This document shows positions 8,670-18,350 of a stretch of DNA of 64,000 bases, one piece after another. This DNA comes from Candidatus Onthocola gallistercoris. GTDB lineage: Bacteria; Bacillota; Clostridia; Lachnospirales; Lachnospiraceae. Position numbers and translations under genes: made by a program. The DNA is taken from NCBI GenBank assembly GCA_018715345.1, contig DVLT01000001.1, positions 1 to 64,000 on the forward strand. Reading direction: 5' to 3'. The first letter of the stretch is position 1, and the number at the start of each line of letters is the position of its first letter. The notes beneath the pieces were generated by a model. That model saw nothing but the letters and a program-made list of their open reading frames with translations, did not search any database and was not told the DNA's origin.

Positions 8670-9779
8670 ATGGAAGAAAGTATGGTACTCTTTACGAAAA
8701 AACTTGAAGAACTGGTGGCAACAGCAAAGAAGAAGAAAAACATGCTGGAATATCCGGAAGTCTTGGACAAATTTCAGGGGATGTCGCTGACTCCGGAACA
8801 AAGTGAAAAGATTTTTGACTATCTGGAAGAGCAGGGGATCGACGTGCTGAAAGTCAGCAATGACGACGATGCCGATGAAGAATTCCTTCTGGACGAGGAA
8901 GAAGAGGACATCCATATTGATGAAACGGATCTTTCTGTCCCGGATGGGGTCAATATCGAAGATCCGGTGCGTCAGTACCTGAAGGAGATCGGAAACATCC
9001 AGCTTTTATCCGCCGAAGAAGAGGCTGACCTGGCCAAGCGGATGAGCGAAGGGGATGAAGAGGCCAAGAAACATTTGACGGAAGCCAATCTCCGTCTGGT
9101 AGTCAGCATTGCAAAACGGTATGTGGGCCGGGGTATGAGTTTCCTGGATCTGATCCAGGAGGGCAATATCGGCCTGATGAAGGCAGTTGACAAGTTCGAT
9201 TACACAAAGGGATATAAATTCAGTACATATGCCACCTGGTGGATCCGCCAGGCGATCACCCGAGGACTTGCGGATTATTCAAGGACGATCCGTATTCCGG
9301 TACATATGGTGGAGACGATCAACAAAACGATCCGTGTTTCCAGAAAGCTTCTGGCTGAATATGGAAGAGAACCCACTTCGGAGGAGATCGCTAAGATCAT
9401 GGGGGTTCCGGTGGAGAAAGTGGACGATATCTTAAAGATATCCAAGGAACCGGTATCCATGGATACGCCCATTGGTGAGGAAGAAGACAGCCATCTGGGG
9501 GATTTTATCGAAGATAAGTCCACCTTGCAGCCGGAACAGCACGCGGCAGATGAGATGTTGAAGGAAGAACTGGAAGTGGCGCTCCAGTCATTGACGGACA
9601 GGGAGCAGAAGGTGATCCGCCTCCGGTTCGGGCTGGAAGATGGGAAGGCCCGTACACTGGAAGAGGTGGGACAGGAATTTTCTGTAACCCGTGAGCGTAT
9701 CCGTCAGATCGAGGCAAAGGCTTTGAGGAAGCTGCGTCATCCTCAGAGAAGCAAGAAATTGAAGGATTTTCTGGCCTGA
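8670..9779 (+). CDS. rpoD: Primary sigma factor RpoD (SigA)
   Basis: Housekeeping sigma-70 factor of 369 residues. Region 1.2 is [19 protein letters not shown]; region 2 includes [17 protein letters not shown] and [16 protein letters not shown]; region 3 follows; region 4 contains [21 protein letters not shown] chose ATG 8670 because GGGG precedes it by about 9 nt and it yields the typical short N-terminus; ATG 8655 is in frame without a visible ribosome site. The start lies 39 nt after the L,D-transpeptidase, whereas this gene usually follows dnaG. The many TTGACA/TATAAT promoters in the window fit its specificity. Confidence 0.95.
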   Translation: MEESMVLFTKKLEELVATAKKKKNMLEYPEVLDKFQGMSLTPEQSEKIFDYLEEQGIDVLKVSNDDDADEEFLLDEEEEDIHIDETDLSVPDGVNIEDPVRQYLKEIGNIQLLSAEEEADLAKRMSEGDEEAKKHLTEANLRLVVSIAKRYVGRGMSFLDLIQEGNIGLMKAVDKFDYTKGYKFSTYATWWIRQAITRGLADYSRTIRIPVHMVETINKTIRVSRKLLAEYGREPTSEEIAKIMGVPVEKVDDILKISKEPVSMDTPIGEEEDSHLGDFIEDKSTLQPEQHAADEMLKEELEVALQSLTDREQKVIRLRFGLEDGKARTLEEVGQEFSVTRERIRQIEAKALRKLRHPQRSKKLKDFLA

Positions 9780-9910
9780 GGCCGGGAACAGACGGCAGTG
9801 TCAATAAAATAACATCTAAAAGCTTTTTATTTATGAAACATGTCCTGGAACTTTTCTGTATAATAAATGTCAGAGAGACAAAAGACACGAAAAGATAAAG
9901 GAGATCACTC

Positions 9911-10714
9911 ATGGATAAAAAGCTTTTATTTTTTGATATCGATGGAACATTACTGACAGAAGACGATGAACATTATTTTGTCGACAGTGCCCGAAGCGCT
10001 CTCCTGAAAGCAAAAGAGAGGGGACATGAGATTTTCATCAATACGGGACGAACAAGCTATCTTCTGGACCCGGCTTTAAAACAGGTGCCCTTTGATGGTT
10101 TTATCTGTGGCTGCGGCACACAGATCCTGTACCGTGGCGTATGCCTTTTCCACCGGAGTATACCAAAAGAACAGTGCGTGGCCATCCGAGACCGGATCCG
10201 GGAGTTGGGCAGCAGTGTGCATGCTGTCTTTGAAAGTGATGACAGCCATTATTTTGATATGGCGGACGAAAGTCATAATGTGGCCCACATTCGGGAAATG
10301 TGTATGGAGATGGGGCCGTCCGGTGTGAGAAGTATCGATGATCCGGATATATGCTTTGATAAATATATCATTTTTGGCCCTAAAAAGGAGCTTATCAGTC
10401 TTAAGACTGATTTTCCGAAGTTCCAATATATCGAAAGGGATTTTGCAGACGCGGAAATCAATTACGAAGTTGTGCCAATAGGATACAGTAAAGCCACCGG
10501 GATCGACATGCTCTGTAAAGAACTGAGACGCGATTTGGCGGATTGTTATGTCTTTGGAGACAGCGCCAACGATCTGCCCATGCTCCAGGCAGTTCCAAAC
10601 AGTATCGTCATGGGAAATGCGCCGGAAGAGGTGAAGAAGCTGGCTTCCTTTGTGACCCGGGATATCCGGGAGGATGGGATCGCGTATGCATTGGAACAGT
10701 TGGGACTGATATAA
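9911..10714 (+). CDS. HAD-superfamily Cof-type phosphatase
   Basis: Cytoplasmic Mg-dependent sugar- or nucleotide-phosphate phosphatase of the Cof/YidA (subfamily IIB) type, 267 residues. Motif I is DIDGTLLTEDD (nucleophile D in FFDIDGT), motif II INTGR, and motifs III/IV KATGIDML and FGDSANDLPML. The cap domain lies between about 85 and 190. The substrate cannot be read from sequence. It is monocistronic-looking: 131 nt separate it from rpoD and an apparent promoter for priA follows. Confidence 0.88.
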   Translation: MDKKLLFFDIDGTLLTEDDEHYFVDSARSALLKAKERGHEIFINTGRTSYLLDPALKQVPFDGFICGCGTQILYRGVCLFHRSIPKEQCVAIRDRIRELGSSVHAVFESDDSHYFDMADESHNVAHIREMCMEMGPSGVRSIDDPDICFDKYIIFGPKKELISLKTDFPKFQYIERDFADAEINYEVVPIGYSKATGIDMLCKELRRDLADCYVFGDSANDLPMLQAVPNSIVMGNAPEEVKKLASFVTRDIREDGIAYALEQLGLI

Positions 10715-10726
10715 GGATAGATGTAT

Positions 10727-10754
10727 TTGATTTTTGGACAACTTTCATTATAAT
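10727..10754 (+). promoter_or_regulatory. SigA promoter for the priA operon
   Basis: TTGATT (10727-10732), a 16-nt spacer and a perfect TATAAT (10749-10754), about 40 nt before the priA start. Confidence 0.7.
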
Positions 10755-10795
10755 ATATAAATAGTGGGAAAACAGACTTCGGGGAGGATCAGCAG

Positions 10796-13024
10796 GTGAA
10801 ATATGCAGATGTCATTGTGGATATATCGTTGGAAGCAGTGGATCGGGTATTCCAGTATCGTATACCGGAAGAACTGGAAGAACAGATACAAGTGGGCGCT
10901 TCTGTCATGATCCCCTTTGGCAATGGAAACCGCAGGATCAAAGGATTCGTGTTGAATGTGACCGATCAGCCGGATTTTGATACAGACCGTATGAAAGAGA
11001 TCGAGGGATTGACGCCCCAGGCGACAACCGCCAAGTCCCATATGATCCGTCTGGCAGCCTGGATGCGGGATACTTATGGCTGTACGATGAACCAGGCTTT
11101 AAAGACCGTGGTCAGTGTAAAAAGGCAGGTCCGGGGCAGCACGAAACGGTATTATACATTGTGTGTCAGCGAGGATGAAGCAGCAGAAGCCCTTAAAAAA
11201 GCGGAAGCTTCTGAAAGATTTGCCAGCCGGGCGCTGCTTTTGAGAGAACTGATCCGGAAACGTACGCTCACTTCCGATCAGATCCGCAGCCTCCTACCTT
11301 CAGGAGAAAGCGTCATGCAGACGCTGATCCGACATGGATTGGTGGCAAAGGAATCCAGAGAAGTTTTTCGCATGCCTTATAAAGATCTGGAAAAGACACG
11401 GGAGTCTGTGGAACTGAATGGGGAACAAAAAAAGGCTGTCCAGGATATATGGGAGAGGCGATCCGGCTGTGTCCATCTGCTCCATGGCGTTACGGGGAGC
11501 GGAAAGACAGAAGTCTATATGGAGCTGATCCAAAAGACATTGGATGAAGGCCGTCAGGCCATTGTGCTGATCCCGGAGATTTCCTTGACTTATCAGACTG
11601 TGAGACGACTGACCGGCCGTTTTGGACGACGGGTCAGTGTGATCCATTCAAGGCTATCCGAGGGGGAACGGTATGATCAGTATCGGCTTGCCCAGGAAGG
11701 AGAGGTGGATGTGGTCATCGGCCCCCGTTCGGCGTTGTTTACCCCCTTTGAACGACTGGGGCTCATCATCATGGATGAGGAGCAAGATTCCGCTTATAAA
11801 AGTGAGACGGTACCCCGGTATCATGCCAGGGAAGTGGCGATCCAAAGAACCCTTATGGAAAACGCCTGTCTGGTACTCGGTTCCGCCACACCTTCATTGG
11901 AAAGTTATACGCGGGCTTTAGAAGGTATCTATGGTTTTCACCGTTTGACTTGTCGGGCGGCGGGAAGCGGCCAGATGGCCCAGGTGGAAGTGGTGGATCT
12001 GAAAAAAGAATTTGAAGAAAAAAATTATTCCATATTCAGCCGAAAACTTTATCAGGCATTAAAAGACTGTCTGGATCGGAAAGAGCAGGCCATGATCTTT
12101 CTCAACCGGCGTGGATATTCTGGAATGGTCTCCTGCAGACAGTGCGGCCATGTGATCCAGTGTCCCCACTGCGATGTGGCCATGAAGCTTCACAGAAGCA
12201 AAGACAAAGCGTGGCTGGCCTGCCATTACTGCGGTCAGACCCTTCCTTTCCCCCAACGATGTCCATCCTGTGGCTCCCCTTATATAGGCGCTTTCGGGAC
12301 GGGTACCCAGAAGGTGGAGCAGATGCTCAAAGACGCTTTCCCATTTGCCCGAATCCTCCGGGCAGATCAGGATACCACCCGGAGAAAACACGGCAGCGAG
12401 GATGTGTTTGAAGCTTTTTATAAAAAAGAAGCGGATATCCTGGTGGGGACTCAGATGATCGTGAAGGGACACGATTTTAAAGATGTGACGCTGGTGGGCA
12501 TATTGGCAGCGGATCTGTCCATGTTTTCCGGAGATTATATGGCCGGTGAGCGGACATTCCAACTGTTGACACAGGCAGCTGGCCGGGCTGGCAGAGGCGA
12601 TCGGCCGGGACAAGTGATCATCCAGACCTATCAGCCGGAACATTACGCAGTGACGGCTGCGGCAAAGCAGGATTATGAAGCTTTCTATAAAGAAGAGATG
12701 GCTTATCGCAAGATGATGGCCTATCCGCCGGTATGCCGGATGATGGTCTGGATCGTGGAGGATCTGGACCGGGAACGGGCCGAAAGTTGTATCCGGGAAT
12801 TTTACCGGATTGGGAAAGAGCTTTCGGATCTGGCAGTCTTGCCGCCGGCGCCGGCAGCCATTGCAAAGGAGCGGGATCGTTTCCGCTATGTCCTGTACGC
12901 TAAAAGTCCTCGGCTGGGCCGGCTGATCGATTTTCGGAAAAGATGCCAGGAATGGTTGGCACAGGAAAAGGAATATAAAGATACAAGCGTCACATCGGAT
13001 ATCCATCCCATGTCCGTATATTAA
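10796..13024 (+). CDS. priA: Primosomal replication-restart helicase PriA
   Basis: 3'-5' superfamily 2 helicase that reloads the replisome at stalled forks. The protein has 742 residues: an N-terminal 3'BD/winged-helix part; Walker A GVTGSGKTEVY; DEEQ in IIMDEEQDSAYKSE; and the paired zinc-binding cysteine motifs (CRQCGHVIQCPHCD; CHYCGQTLPFPQRCPSCG) inserted in the second helicase lobe, which ends with TQAAGRAGRGD. The start is GTG 10796 with GGGGAGGA 7 nt upstream. It heads a long operon that continues at least to thiN. Confidence 0.96.
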   Translation: MKYADVIVDISLEAVDRVFQYRIPEELEEQIQVGASVMIPFGNGNRRIKGFVLNVTDQPDFDTDRMKEIEGLTPQATTAKSHMIRLAAWMRDTYGCTMNQALKTVVSVKRQVRGSTKRYYTLCVSEDEAAEALKKAEASERFASRALLLRELIRKRTLTSDQIRSLLPSGESVMQTLIRHGLVAKESREVFRMPYKDLEKTRESVELNGEQKKAVQDIWERRSGCVHLLHGVTGSGKTEVYMELIQKTLDEGRQAIVLIPEISLTYQTVRRLTGRFGRRVSVIHSRLSEGERYDQYRLAQEGEVDVVIGPRSALFTPFERLGLIIMDEEQDSAYKSETVPRYHAREVAIQRTLMENACLVLGSATPSLESYTRALEGIYGFHRLTCRAAGSGQMAQVEVVDLKKEFEEKNYSIFSRKLYQALKDCLDRKEQAMIFLNRRGYSGMVSCRQCGHVIQCPHCDVAMKLHRSKDKAWLACHYCGQTLPFPQRCPSCGSPYIGAFGTGTQKVEQMLKDAFPFARILRADQDTTRRKHGSEDVFEAFYKKEADILVGTQMIVKGHDFKDVTLVGILAADLSMFSGDYMAGERTFQLLTQAAGRAGRGDRPGQVIIQTYQPEHYAVTAAAKQDYEAFYKEEMAYRKMMAYPPVCRMMVWIVEDLDRERAESCIREFYRIGKELSDLAVLPPAPAAIAKERDRFRYVLYAKSPRLGRLIDFRKRCQEWLAQEKEYKDTSVTSDIHPMSVY

Positions 13025-13046
13025 AAATCAAAAAGGAGAGACAACT

Positions 13047-13529
13047 ATGGCAATTCGTAAAATCAGATATGAAGGCGATCCTATTTTAAATAAAAGAGCG
13101 AAAGAAGTAAAAGAGGTAACGCCCAGGATCAAAACATTGATCGGAGATATGTTTGATACCATGTATGAGGCAAATGGCTGCGGGCTCGCCGGCCCCCAGG
13201 TGGGCATACTGAAAAGGATTTGCGTGATCGACGTGGGGGAAGGACAGAAGGTGTTCATCAATCCGGAGATCATCGAGACGTCCGGCGAACAGACCGGCGA
13301 TGAAGGCTGTCTGAGCGTGCCTGGGAAAGTGGGGACCGTGACCCGGCCAAATTATGTGAAGGCCAGAGCTTATAACGAGAATATGGAACTGGTGGAGATC
13401 GAAGGGACGGAACTGTTCGCACGGGCCATGTGCCATGAATTTGAGCATTTGGACGGTCATCTTTACACCGAGCGGGTGGAAGGTGAACTGCGGGATGCGG
13501 TATATGAAGAAGAGGACGAAGAAGAATAG
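13047..13529 (+). CDS. def: Peptide deformylase
   Basis: Removes the formyl group from N-terminal formyl-methionine. The 160 residues carry the three canonical motifs: GCGLAGPQVG (about 44-53), EGCLSVPG with metal ligand C88, and HEFEHLDG with ligands H130 and H134 and catalytic E131. A strong AAAGGAGAG site precedes ATG 13047. It lies directly before fmt, the enzyme that adds the formyl group. Confidence 0.96.
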   Translation: MAIRKIRYEGDPILNKRAKEVKEVTPRIKTLIGDMFDTMYEANGCGLAGPQVGILKRICVIDVGEGQKVFINPEIIETSGEQTGDEGCLSVPGKVGTVTRPNYVKARAYNENMELVEIEGTELFARAMCHEFEHLDGHLYTERVEGELRDAVYEEEDEEE

Positions 13530-13550
13530 ACAGACAAAGGGAGTGATCAG

Positions 13551-14483
13551 ATGCGCGTTGTATTTATGGGGACACCGGATTTTTCGGTGCCGACTCTGGA
13601 AAAGATCATTGCGGCCGGCCATCAGGTGGTGGGTGTTGTGACCCAGCCGGATAAAGCAAAGGGCAGAGGCCGGCATATCATCTATCCTCCGGTGAAGGAG
13701 ACGGCTTTAAAATATGGGTTGGAAGTATATCAGCCAAGGCGGGTACGGGAACCGGAATTTATTGAACAGTTGAAAGCCATGGCCCCGGATGTGATCGTGG
13801 TCATCGCTTTTGGCCAGATCTTGCCTAAAGAGATACTCCAGCTTCCTCCTTATGGATGCATAAATGTCCATGCTTCACTGCTTCCAAAATACCGGGGCGC
13901 TGCGCCGGTGCAGTGGGCGGTCATCCGGGGTGAAACGGTCAGCGGTGTGACGACCATGCGTATGGATGAGGGGCTGGATACCGGAGATATGATCCTGAAA
14001 GAAAGCCTTCCGCTGGCAGACGATGAGACCGGTGGAAGCCTCTATGAAAAATTGAGCAAACTGGGAGGCGATCTTCTGGTACAGACCCTGGAAAAACTGA
14101 AAGATGGAACGGCTGTTTTTGAAAAACAGGATGACAGTCAGGCAGGAGAATATGCCCGCATGTTGACCAAGGCCATGGGAGAGATCGATTTTTCCGATCC
14201 GGCGGTTCAGATCGAACGGCTGGTCCGTGGTTTAAATCCCTGGCCCAGCGCGTATACTAAGTTCCGTGGCAAGACCCTGAAGATATGGAAAGCAGCTGTG
14301 TCCGACAGGTCTTATGGCACGGATCTCGGGGTGATCGTGGAAGTGACAAAAACCTCATTCACCGTACAGACCGGTCAAGGCGCCCTGATCATACAGGAAG
14401 TCCAAATGGAAGGAAAAAAACGGATGGATACGGGAGCTTTCCTGAGGGGTTATCCGGTATCTGTCGGAGAAAAACTGGAATAG
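13551..14483 (+). CDS. fmt: Methionyl-tRNA formyltransferase
   Basis: Formylates initiator Met-tRNA using 10-formyl-tetrahydrofolate. The protein has 310 residues. The catalytic domain begins MRVVFMGTPDFSVP and includes INVHASLLPKYRGAAPVQWA with catalytic Asn and His, plus the downstream MDEGLDTGD motif. The C-terminal tRNA-binding beta domain starts near residue 207. It begins 21 nt after def. Confidence 0.96.
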   Translation: MRVVFMGTPDFSVPTLEKIIAAGHQVVGVVTQPDKAKGRGRHIIYPPVKETALKYGLEVYQPRRVREPEFIEQLKAMAPDVIVVIAFGQILPKEILQLPPYGCINVHASLLPKYRGAAPVQWAVIRGETVSGVTTMRMDEGLDTGDMILKESLPLADDETGGSLYEKLSKLGGDLLVQTLEKLKDGTAVFEKQDDSQAGEYARMLTKAMGEIDFSDPAVQIERLVRGLNPWPSAYTKFRGKTLKIWKAAVSDRSYGTDLGVIVEVTKTSFTVQTGQGALIIQEVQMEGKKRMDTGAFLRGYPVSVGEKLE

Positions 14484-14498
14484 GATTGGAGTGATTAT

Positions 14499-15203
14499 AT
14501 GTATCCTGGCTTTTATTATATGTTTGATCCCACATATATACTGATCATCATTGGCGCGCTGCTGTCTTTATTCGCCTCTGCAAGGGTGCGTTCCACCTTC
14601 TCACGATACAGTTCGGTAAGAACTTTACGGGGAGTCACCGGAGCGGAAGCGGCAGATATGATCCTGCGGCAGGCAGGTATCTACGATGTAAAGATACAGC
14701 ATATTTCGGGGGATCTGACAGATCATTATGATCCGTCATCAAAGGTACTCCGATTGTCAGACAGTGTATATGGTTCCACCAGCGTGGCGGCTGTCGGTGT
14801 GGCTGCCCATGAGTGCGGACATGCCATACAGGATGCGGAAGGCTATGCGCCTCTTCGTATAAGAGGCTCGTTGGTTCCGGTGTGCAATATCGGGGCTACG
14901 CTCAGTTGGCCGCTGATCATCTTGGGCGTTATCCTTAGTTGGAACCAGACTTTGATACAGATCGGGATCATTTTATTTACAGTGGTCGTTGCTTTTCACC
15001 TGATCACCCTGCCGGTGGAGTTGAACGCTTCTTCAAGAGCTTTGAAGATCCTTTCTTATACGGGTATTTTACACGGTGATGAAAATGACGAGGCGAAAAA
15101 AGTCCTCAGCGCGGCGGCGCTGACTTATGTGGCCAGTGCGGCGGGAATGATCCTCCAGCTTTTAAGACTGGTGATACTCTTCGGAGGCAGACGGGATGAT
15201 TAG
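14499..15203 (+). CDS. Membrane zinc metallopeptidase, YugP family
   Basis: Integral membrane peptidase-like protein of 234 residues. It has an N-terminal membrane segment (YILIIIGALLSLFAS), a HECGHA zincin motif in the first half and three further hydrophobic segments (about 130-160 and 205-225). The family is widespread in Firmicutes, often in this translation/wall operon between fmt and rsmB; its substrate is not established. The stop overlaps the rsmB start by 8 nt. Confidence 0.88.
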   Translation: MYPGFYYMFDPTYILIIIGALLSLFASARVRSTFSRYSSVRTLRGVTGAEAADMILRQAGIYDVKIQHISGDLTDHYDPSSKVLRLSDSVYGSTSVAAVGVAAHECGHAIQDAEGYAPLRIRGSLVPVCNIGATLSWPLIILGVILSWNQTLIQIGIILFTVVVAFHLITLPVELNASSRALKILSYTGILHGDENDEAKKVLSAAALTYVASAAGMILQLLRLVILFGGRRDD

Positions 15204-16551
15204 CGGAGAAAATGTGAGAGGCATCGCCCTGGACATACTGATGGAAAGTGAGAGTAAAGCCTCCCATCTGGTTTTGGGACGGACTTTGTCAAAATATCAG
15301 TATATGGATAAAAAAGAGCGGTCCTTTATCAGCCGCTTGACCAAAGGGACCATTGAACGGAGACTGACGCTGGATGCCATGATCGGCAGCTATTCCAGCG
15401 TCAAAATCGGTAAAATGAAACCCTTGATCCGCAACCTTTTGCGTATGACCGCCTATCAGATCTACTATATGCCAGCGGTTCCCGATGCGGCGGCCTGTAA
15501 TGAAGCCGTGACCCTGGCAAAAAAAAGAGGGTTTCGGAATCTGTCCGGCTTTGTCAATGGGGTATCCCGGAGTATGGCCCGGCATAAGGAGGATTTCCAA
15601 GCCCGGATGGCGGATGATGGGAAAGACATAAAGACATTGTCCTTTAAATATGCCATGCCGGAATGGCTGTGCCGACGGTGGGTGGGAGCGTATGGCCTGG
15701 AGAATGCGATCCGTACTTTTTCCTGGTTTTTAGAGGACCATCCCACGACCGTACGCCTGCATCGGCAAAGCGGTGAAGATGGACAGGCCGACGCCTTTTT
15801 AGAGACTATGGCGGCAGAGGGGATCCGGACAGAAATAAGCGCTTTGATCCCCTTTGCCTTTAAGATACAGGGGTATGACCATCTGACAGCTTTAAGACCA
15901 TTTCAGGATGGTCAGTGTTACATACAGGATGAAAGTTCCATGTTGGCTGTGCTGGCTGCCGGGATCCGGCCTTCAGATCGGATCATTGATGTCTGCGCGG
16001 CTCCGGGTGGGAAAAGTATCCTGGCATCCGAATATCTGAAAGATGGCTGGATCGAGGCCAGGGATCTGACAGAAGCCAAAGTGGAACGGATCCGGGAAAA
16101 TATCCAGCGGACCCATGCAGAACATATCCGTACCCGTGTACAGGACGCCCGTATTTTTGTCAAAGAGGATGAGGGGCAGGCGGACATCGTACTGGCGGAT
16201 CTGCCCTGTTCCGGACTTGGGGTGATCGGCCGCAAGCCGGATATCAAGTACCGCATCACCCAGGAAGACATAAAAGCATTGTCCCTTCTCCAAAAAGAGA
16301 TCCTGGCAGTTGCGGTCCGTTATCTGAAGCCAGGCGGCACGCTGATCTTCAGCACTTGTACGGTCAGTCGGGAAGAGAATGAGGAAAATGTCCGGTACAT
16401 GACAGAAGAGCTGGGATTGATCCCGGAAAGTTTGGATCCTTATCTTCCCGAAGCGCTCCAGGGCAAAGGGACAGCAAAAGGCCAGCTTTTGCTATTGCCG
16501 GGAGCATATGACACAGACGGATTTTTTATCGCACGGCTTAGGAGAAAATGA
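15196..16551 (+). CDS. rsmB: 16S rRNA m5C967 methyltransferase RsmB
   Basis: SAM-dependent RNA cytosine-5 methyltransferase, 451 residues. The N-terminal NusB-like RNA-binding domain (about 1-150) precedes the Rossmann methyltransferase domain with the SAM motif VCAAPGGKS, the catalytic-loop motif ADLPCSGLGVIGRKPD and the second cysteine motif STCTVSREENEE. The start overlaps the zinc peptidase gene by 8 nt and the stop is 1 nt before rlmN. Confidence 0.95.
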   Translation: MISGENVRGIALDILMESESKASHLVLGRTLSKYQYMDKKERSFISRLTKGTIERRLTLDAMIGSYSSVKIGKMKPLIRNLLRMTAYQIYYMPAVPDAAACNEAVTLAKKRGFRNLSGFVNGVSRSMARHKEDFQARMADDGKDIKTLSFKYAMPEWLCRRWVGAYGLENAIRTFSWFLEDHPTTVRLHRQSGEDGQADAFLETMAAEGIRTEISALIPFAFKIQGYDHLTALRPFQDGQCYIQDESSMLAVLAAGIRPSDRIIDVCAAPGGKSILASEYLKDGWIEARDLTEAKVERIRENIQRTHAEHIRTRVQDARIFVKEDEGQADIVLADLPCSGLGVIGRKPDIKYRITQEDIKALSLLQKEILAVAVRYLKPGGTLIFSTCTVSREENEENVRYMTEELGLIPESLDPYLPEALQGKGTAKGQLLLLPGAYDTDGFFIARLRRK

Positions 16552-16552
16552 C

Positions 16553-17608
16553 ATGGAAAAAACAGATATTGTGTCAATGACATACGAAGAATTGGAGAAC
16601 TATGTGACAGAAGTCCTTCAGGAGAAAAGATTCCGGGCAAAACAGATTTATGAATGGTTGCATGTGAAGCTGGCCGGAGATTTCGATCAGATGACGAACC
16701 TGTCAAAGGCCCTCCGGGAAAAATTAAAGGCCGCTTGCCGCATTCCCGAAATGACCATTGTCGATCTGCTCGTATCCGAGATAGACGGTACAAGGAAATA
16801 TCTTTTCCAACTGGAGGACGGCAGTGTCATCGAAAGTGTCCTGATGAAATATAAACACGGCAATTCGGTCTGTATTTCATCCCAGGTGGGCTGCCGGATG
16901 GGTTGCCGCTTCTGCGCCTCCACTTTAGGTGGTCTGGAACGGCAGATGAGCGCTGGCGAGATGCTCCGGCAAGTTTATGAGATACAAAAGGAATCCGGCG
17001 AGCGGGTTTCCAATGTGGTGATGATGGGAACCGGCGAACCATTGGATAATTATGATCAGGCTGTCCGCTTTTTGCGGATGATCTCTGATGAAAAAGGACT
17101 GAATATCAGTCAGAGGAATCTGACCCTGTCCACCTGCGGACTTGTACCGCAGATCTATCGGCTGGCTGATGAAAAGCTGGCCATAACTCTAGCCATATCC
17201 CTTCATGCTTCCAATGACGAAACCCGGCGGGAAATGATGCCGGTGGCAAAAACTTATGCCATACAGGAGATTTTGGATGCGTGCCGGTATCATTATGAAA
17301 AAAATGGCCGGCGGATCACCTTTGAGTACAGCCTGGCCAGGGGTGTGAACGATTCACCCCAGGCAGCAGACGCGTTGGGACGACTGTTGGAAGGTTTCAT
17401 GTGGCATGTGAATCTGATCCCCATCAATCCGGTCAAGGAGCGTTCCTTTGTCCAATCCGATGGGGAATCTGTCGTAAAATTTAAAAATATGCTTGAAAAA
17501 TATGGGGGAAATGTTACTATTAGAAGGGAAATGGGACGAGATATCCAGGCGGCCTGCGGACAACTGCGGCGCAGATATATGGATAAGTCCGGAAAGAAGG
17601 AGGTATGA
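16553..17608 (+). CDS. rlmN: Dual-specificity RNA methyltransferase RlmN
   Basis: Radical-SAM enzyme that makes 2-methyladenosine in 23S rRNA A2503 and some tRNAs. The 351 residues have the CxxxCxxC cluster motif CRMGCRFC (C114, C118, C121), the MMGTGEPLDNYD motif and the catalytic C-terminal Cys in QAACGQL. ATG 16553 directly follows the rsmB stop and has GGAGAAAAT upstream; a longer in-frame version would run into rsmB. Confidence 0.96.
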   Translation: MEKTDIVSMTYEELENYVTEVLQEKRFRAKQIYEWLHVKLAGDFDQMTNLSKALREKLKAACRIPEMTIVDLLVSEIDGTRKYLFQLEDGSVIESVLMKYKHGNSVCISSQVGCRMGCRFCASTLGGLERQMSAGEMLRQVYEIQKESGERVSNVVMMGTGEPLDNYDQAVRFLRMISDEKGLNISQRNLTLSTCGLVPQIYRLADEKLAITLAISLHASNDETRREMMPVAKTYAIQEILDACRYHYEKNGRRITFEYSLARGVNDSPQAADALGRLLEGFMWHVNLIPINPVKERSFVQSDGESVVKFKNMLEKYGGNVTIRREMGRDIQAACGQLRRRYMDKSGKKEV

Positions 17609-17609
17609 C

Positions 17610-18350
17610 ATGAGAGTTGTAGGAAAAACGGATATTGGTTGTGTCCGAAGGACCAACCAGGATTACATTTTCTATTCTCTGACCCCCGTGGGCGGCTTTC
17701 CAAATCTTTTTATTGTTGCAGATGGCATGGGAGGACACCAGGCAGGAGATTTTGCTTCCCGTTATGCGGTTGAAAACGTTCTGGATTATATAAGGCGGGC
17801 AAAGCCGGACTCTTTGATCCGCGTGGCGGACCGGGCGATCCGGCATGCGAACAAAAAAGTTTTTGAAAAGGCCCATTCCGATGAGGCGCTAAGAGGTATG
17901 GGAACGACGATCGTCGTGGCCTATATAGAAGATGATCAGTTGTTTGTCGCCAATGTGGGAGACAGCCGGCTGTATGTTCTGGACAGTGAGATGAATCAGG
18001 TCACAGAAGATCATTCCTTTGTGGCGGATCTGGTGAGAGCCGGACAACTGACTCCGGAACAGGCGAGAAGTCATCCCCAGAAGAACATCATTACCCGGGC
18101 CATTGGGGCTGTGGATGATGTGAAGGTGGATTTTTTTGAGATGGATTTGGAAAAAGGCGACAAGATCCTCATGTGTACGGACGGATTGTCCAACATGGTG
18201 GAGGATGATGTATTGTACGATATCGTGGCGAATACATACATTGAAGATGTGGCAGATGAATTGATAAGTGAAGCAAAGAATAATGGAGGTCGGGACAACA
18301 TATCTGTGATTGTCATTGACCCTTTTGATATGGAGGTGAGCGGATGTTAG
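17610..18350 (+). CDS. prpC: PP2C Ser/Thr phosphatase, partner of PrkC
   Basis: Mn/Mg-dependent PPM-type phosphatase of 246 residues (also called Stp) that reverses PrkC phosphorylation. The metal-binding motifs are in place: GCVRRTNQDY near the start, VADGMGGHQAGD, NVGDSRLY, CTDGLSNM and GRDNISVIVID. ATG 17610 has GAAGGAGG upstream. The stop overlaps the prkC start, so phosphatase and kinase are translationally coupled. Confidence 0.95.
   Translation: MRVVGKTDIGCVRRTNQDYIFYSLTPVGGFPNLFIVADGMGGHQAGDFASRYAVENVLDYIRRAKPDSLIRVADRAIRHANKKVFEKAHSDEALRGMGTTIVVAYIEDDQLFVANVGDSRLYVLDSEMNQVTEDHSFVADLVRAGQLTPEQARSHPQKNIITRAIGAVDDVKVDFFEMDLEKGDKILMCTDGLSNMVEDDVLYDIVANTYIEDVADELISEAKNNGGRDNISVIVIDPFDMEVSGC

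Noticed and set aside
12059..13006. Open frame of 315 codons antisense to priA
   Set aside because: Lies fully within the priA helicase region and shows no family features.
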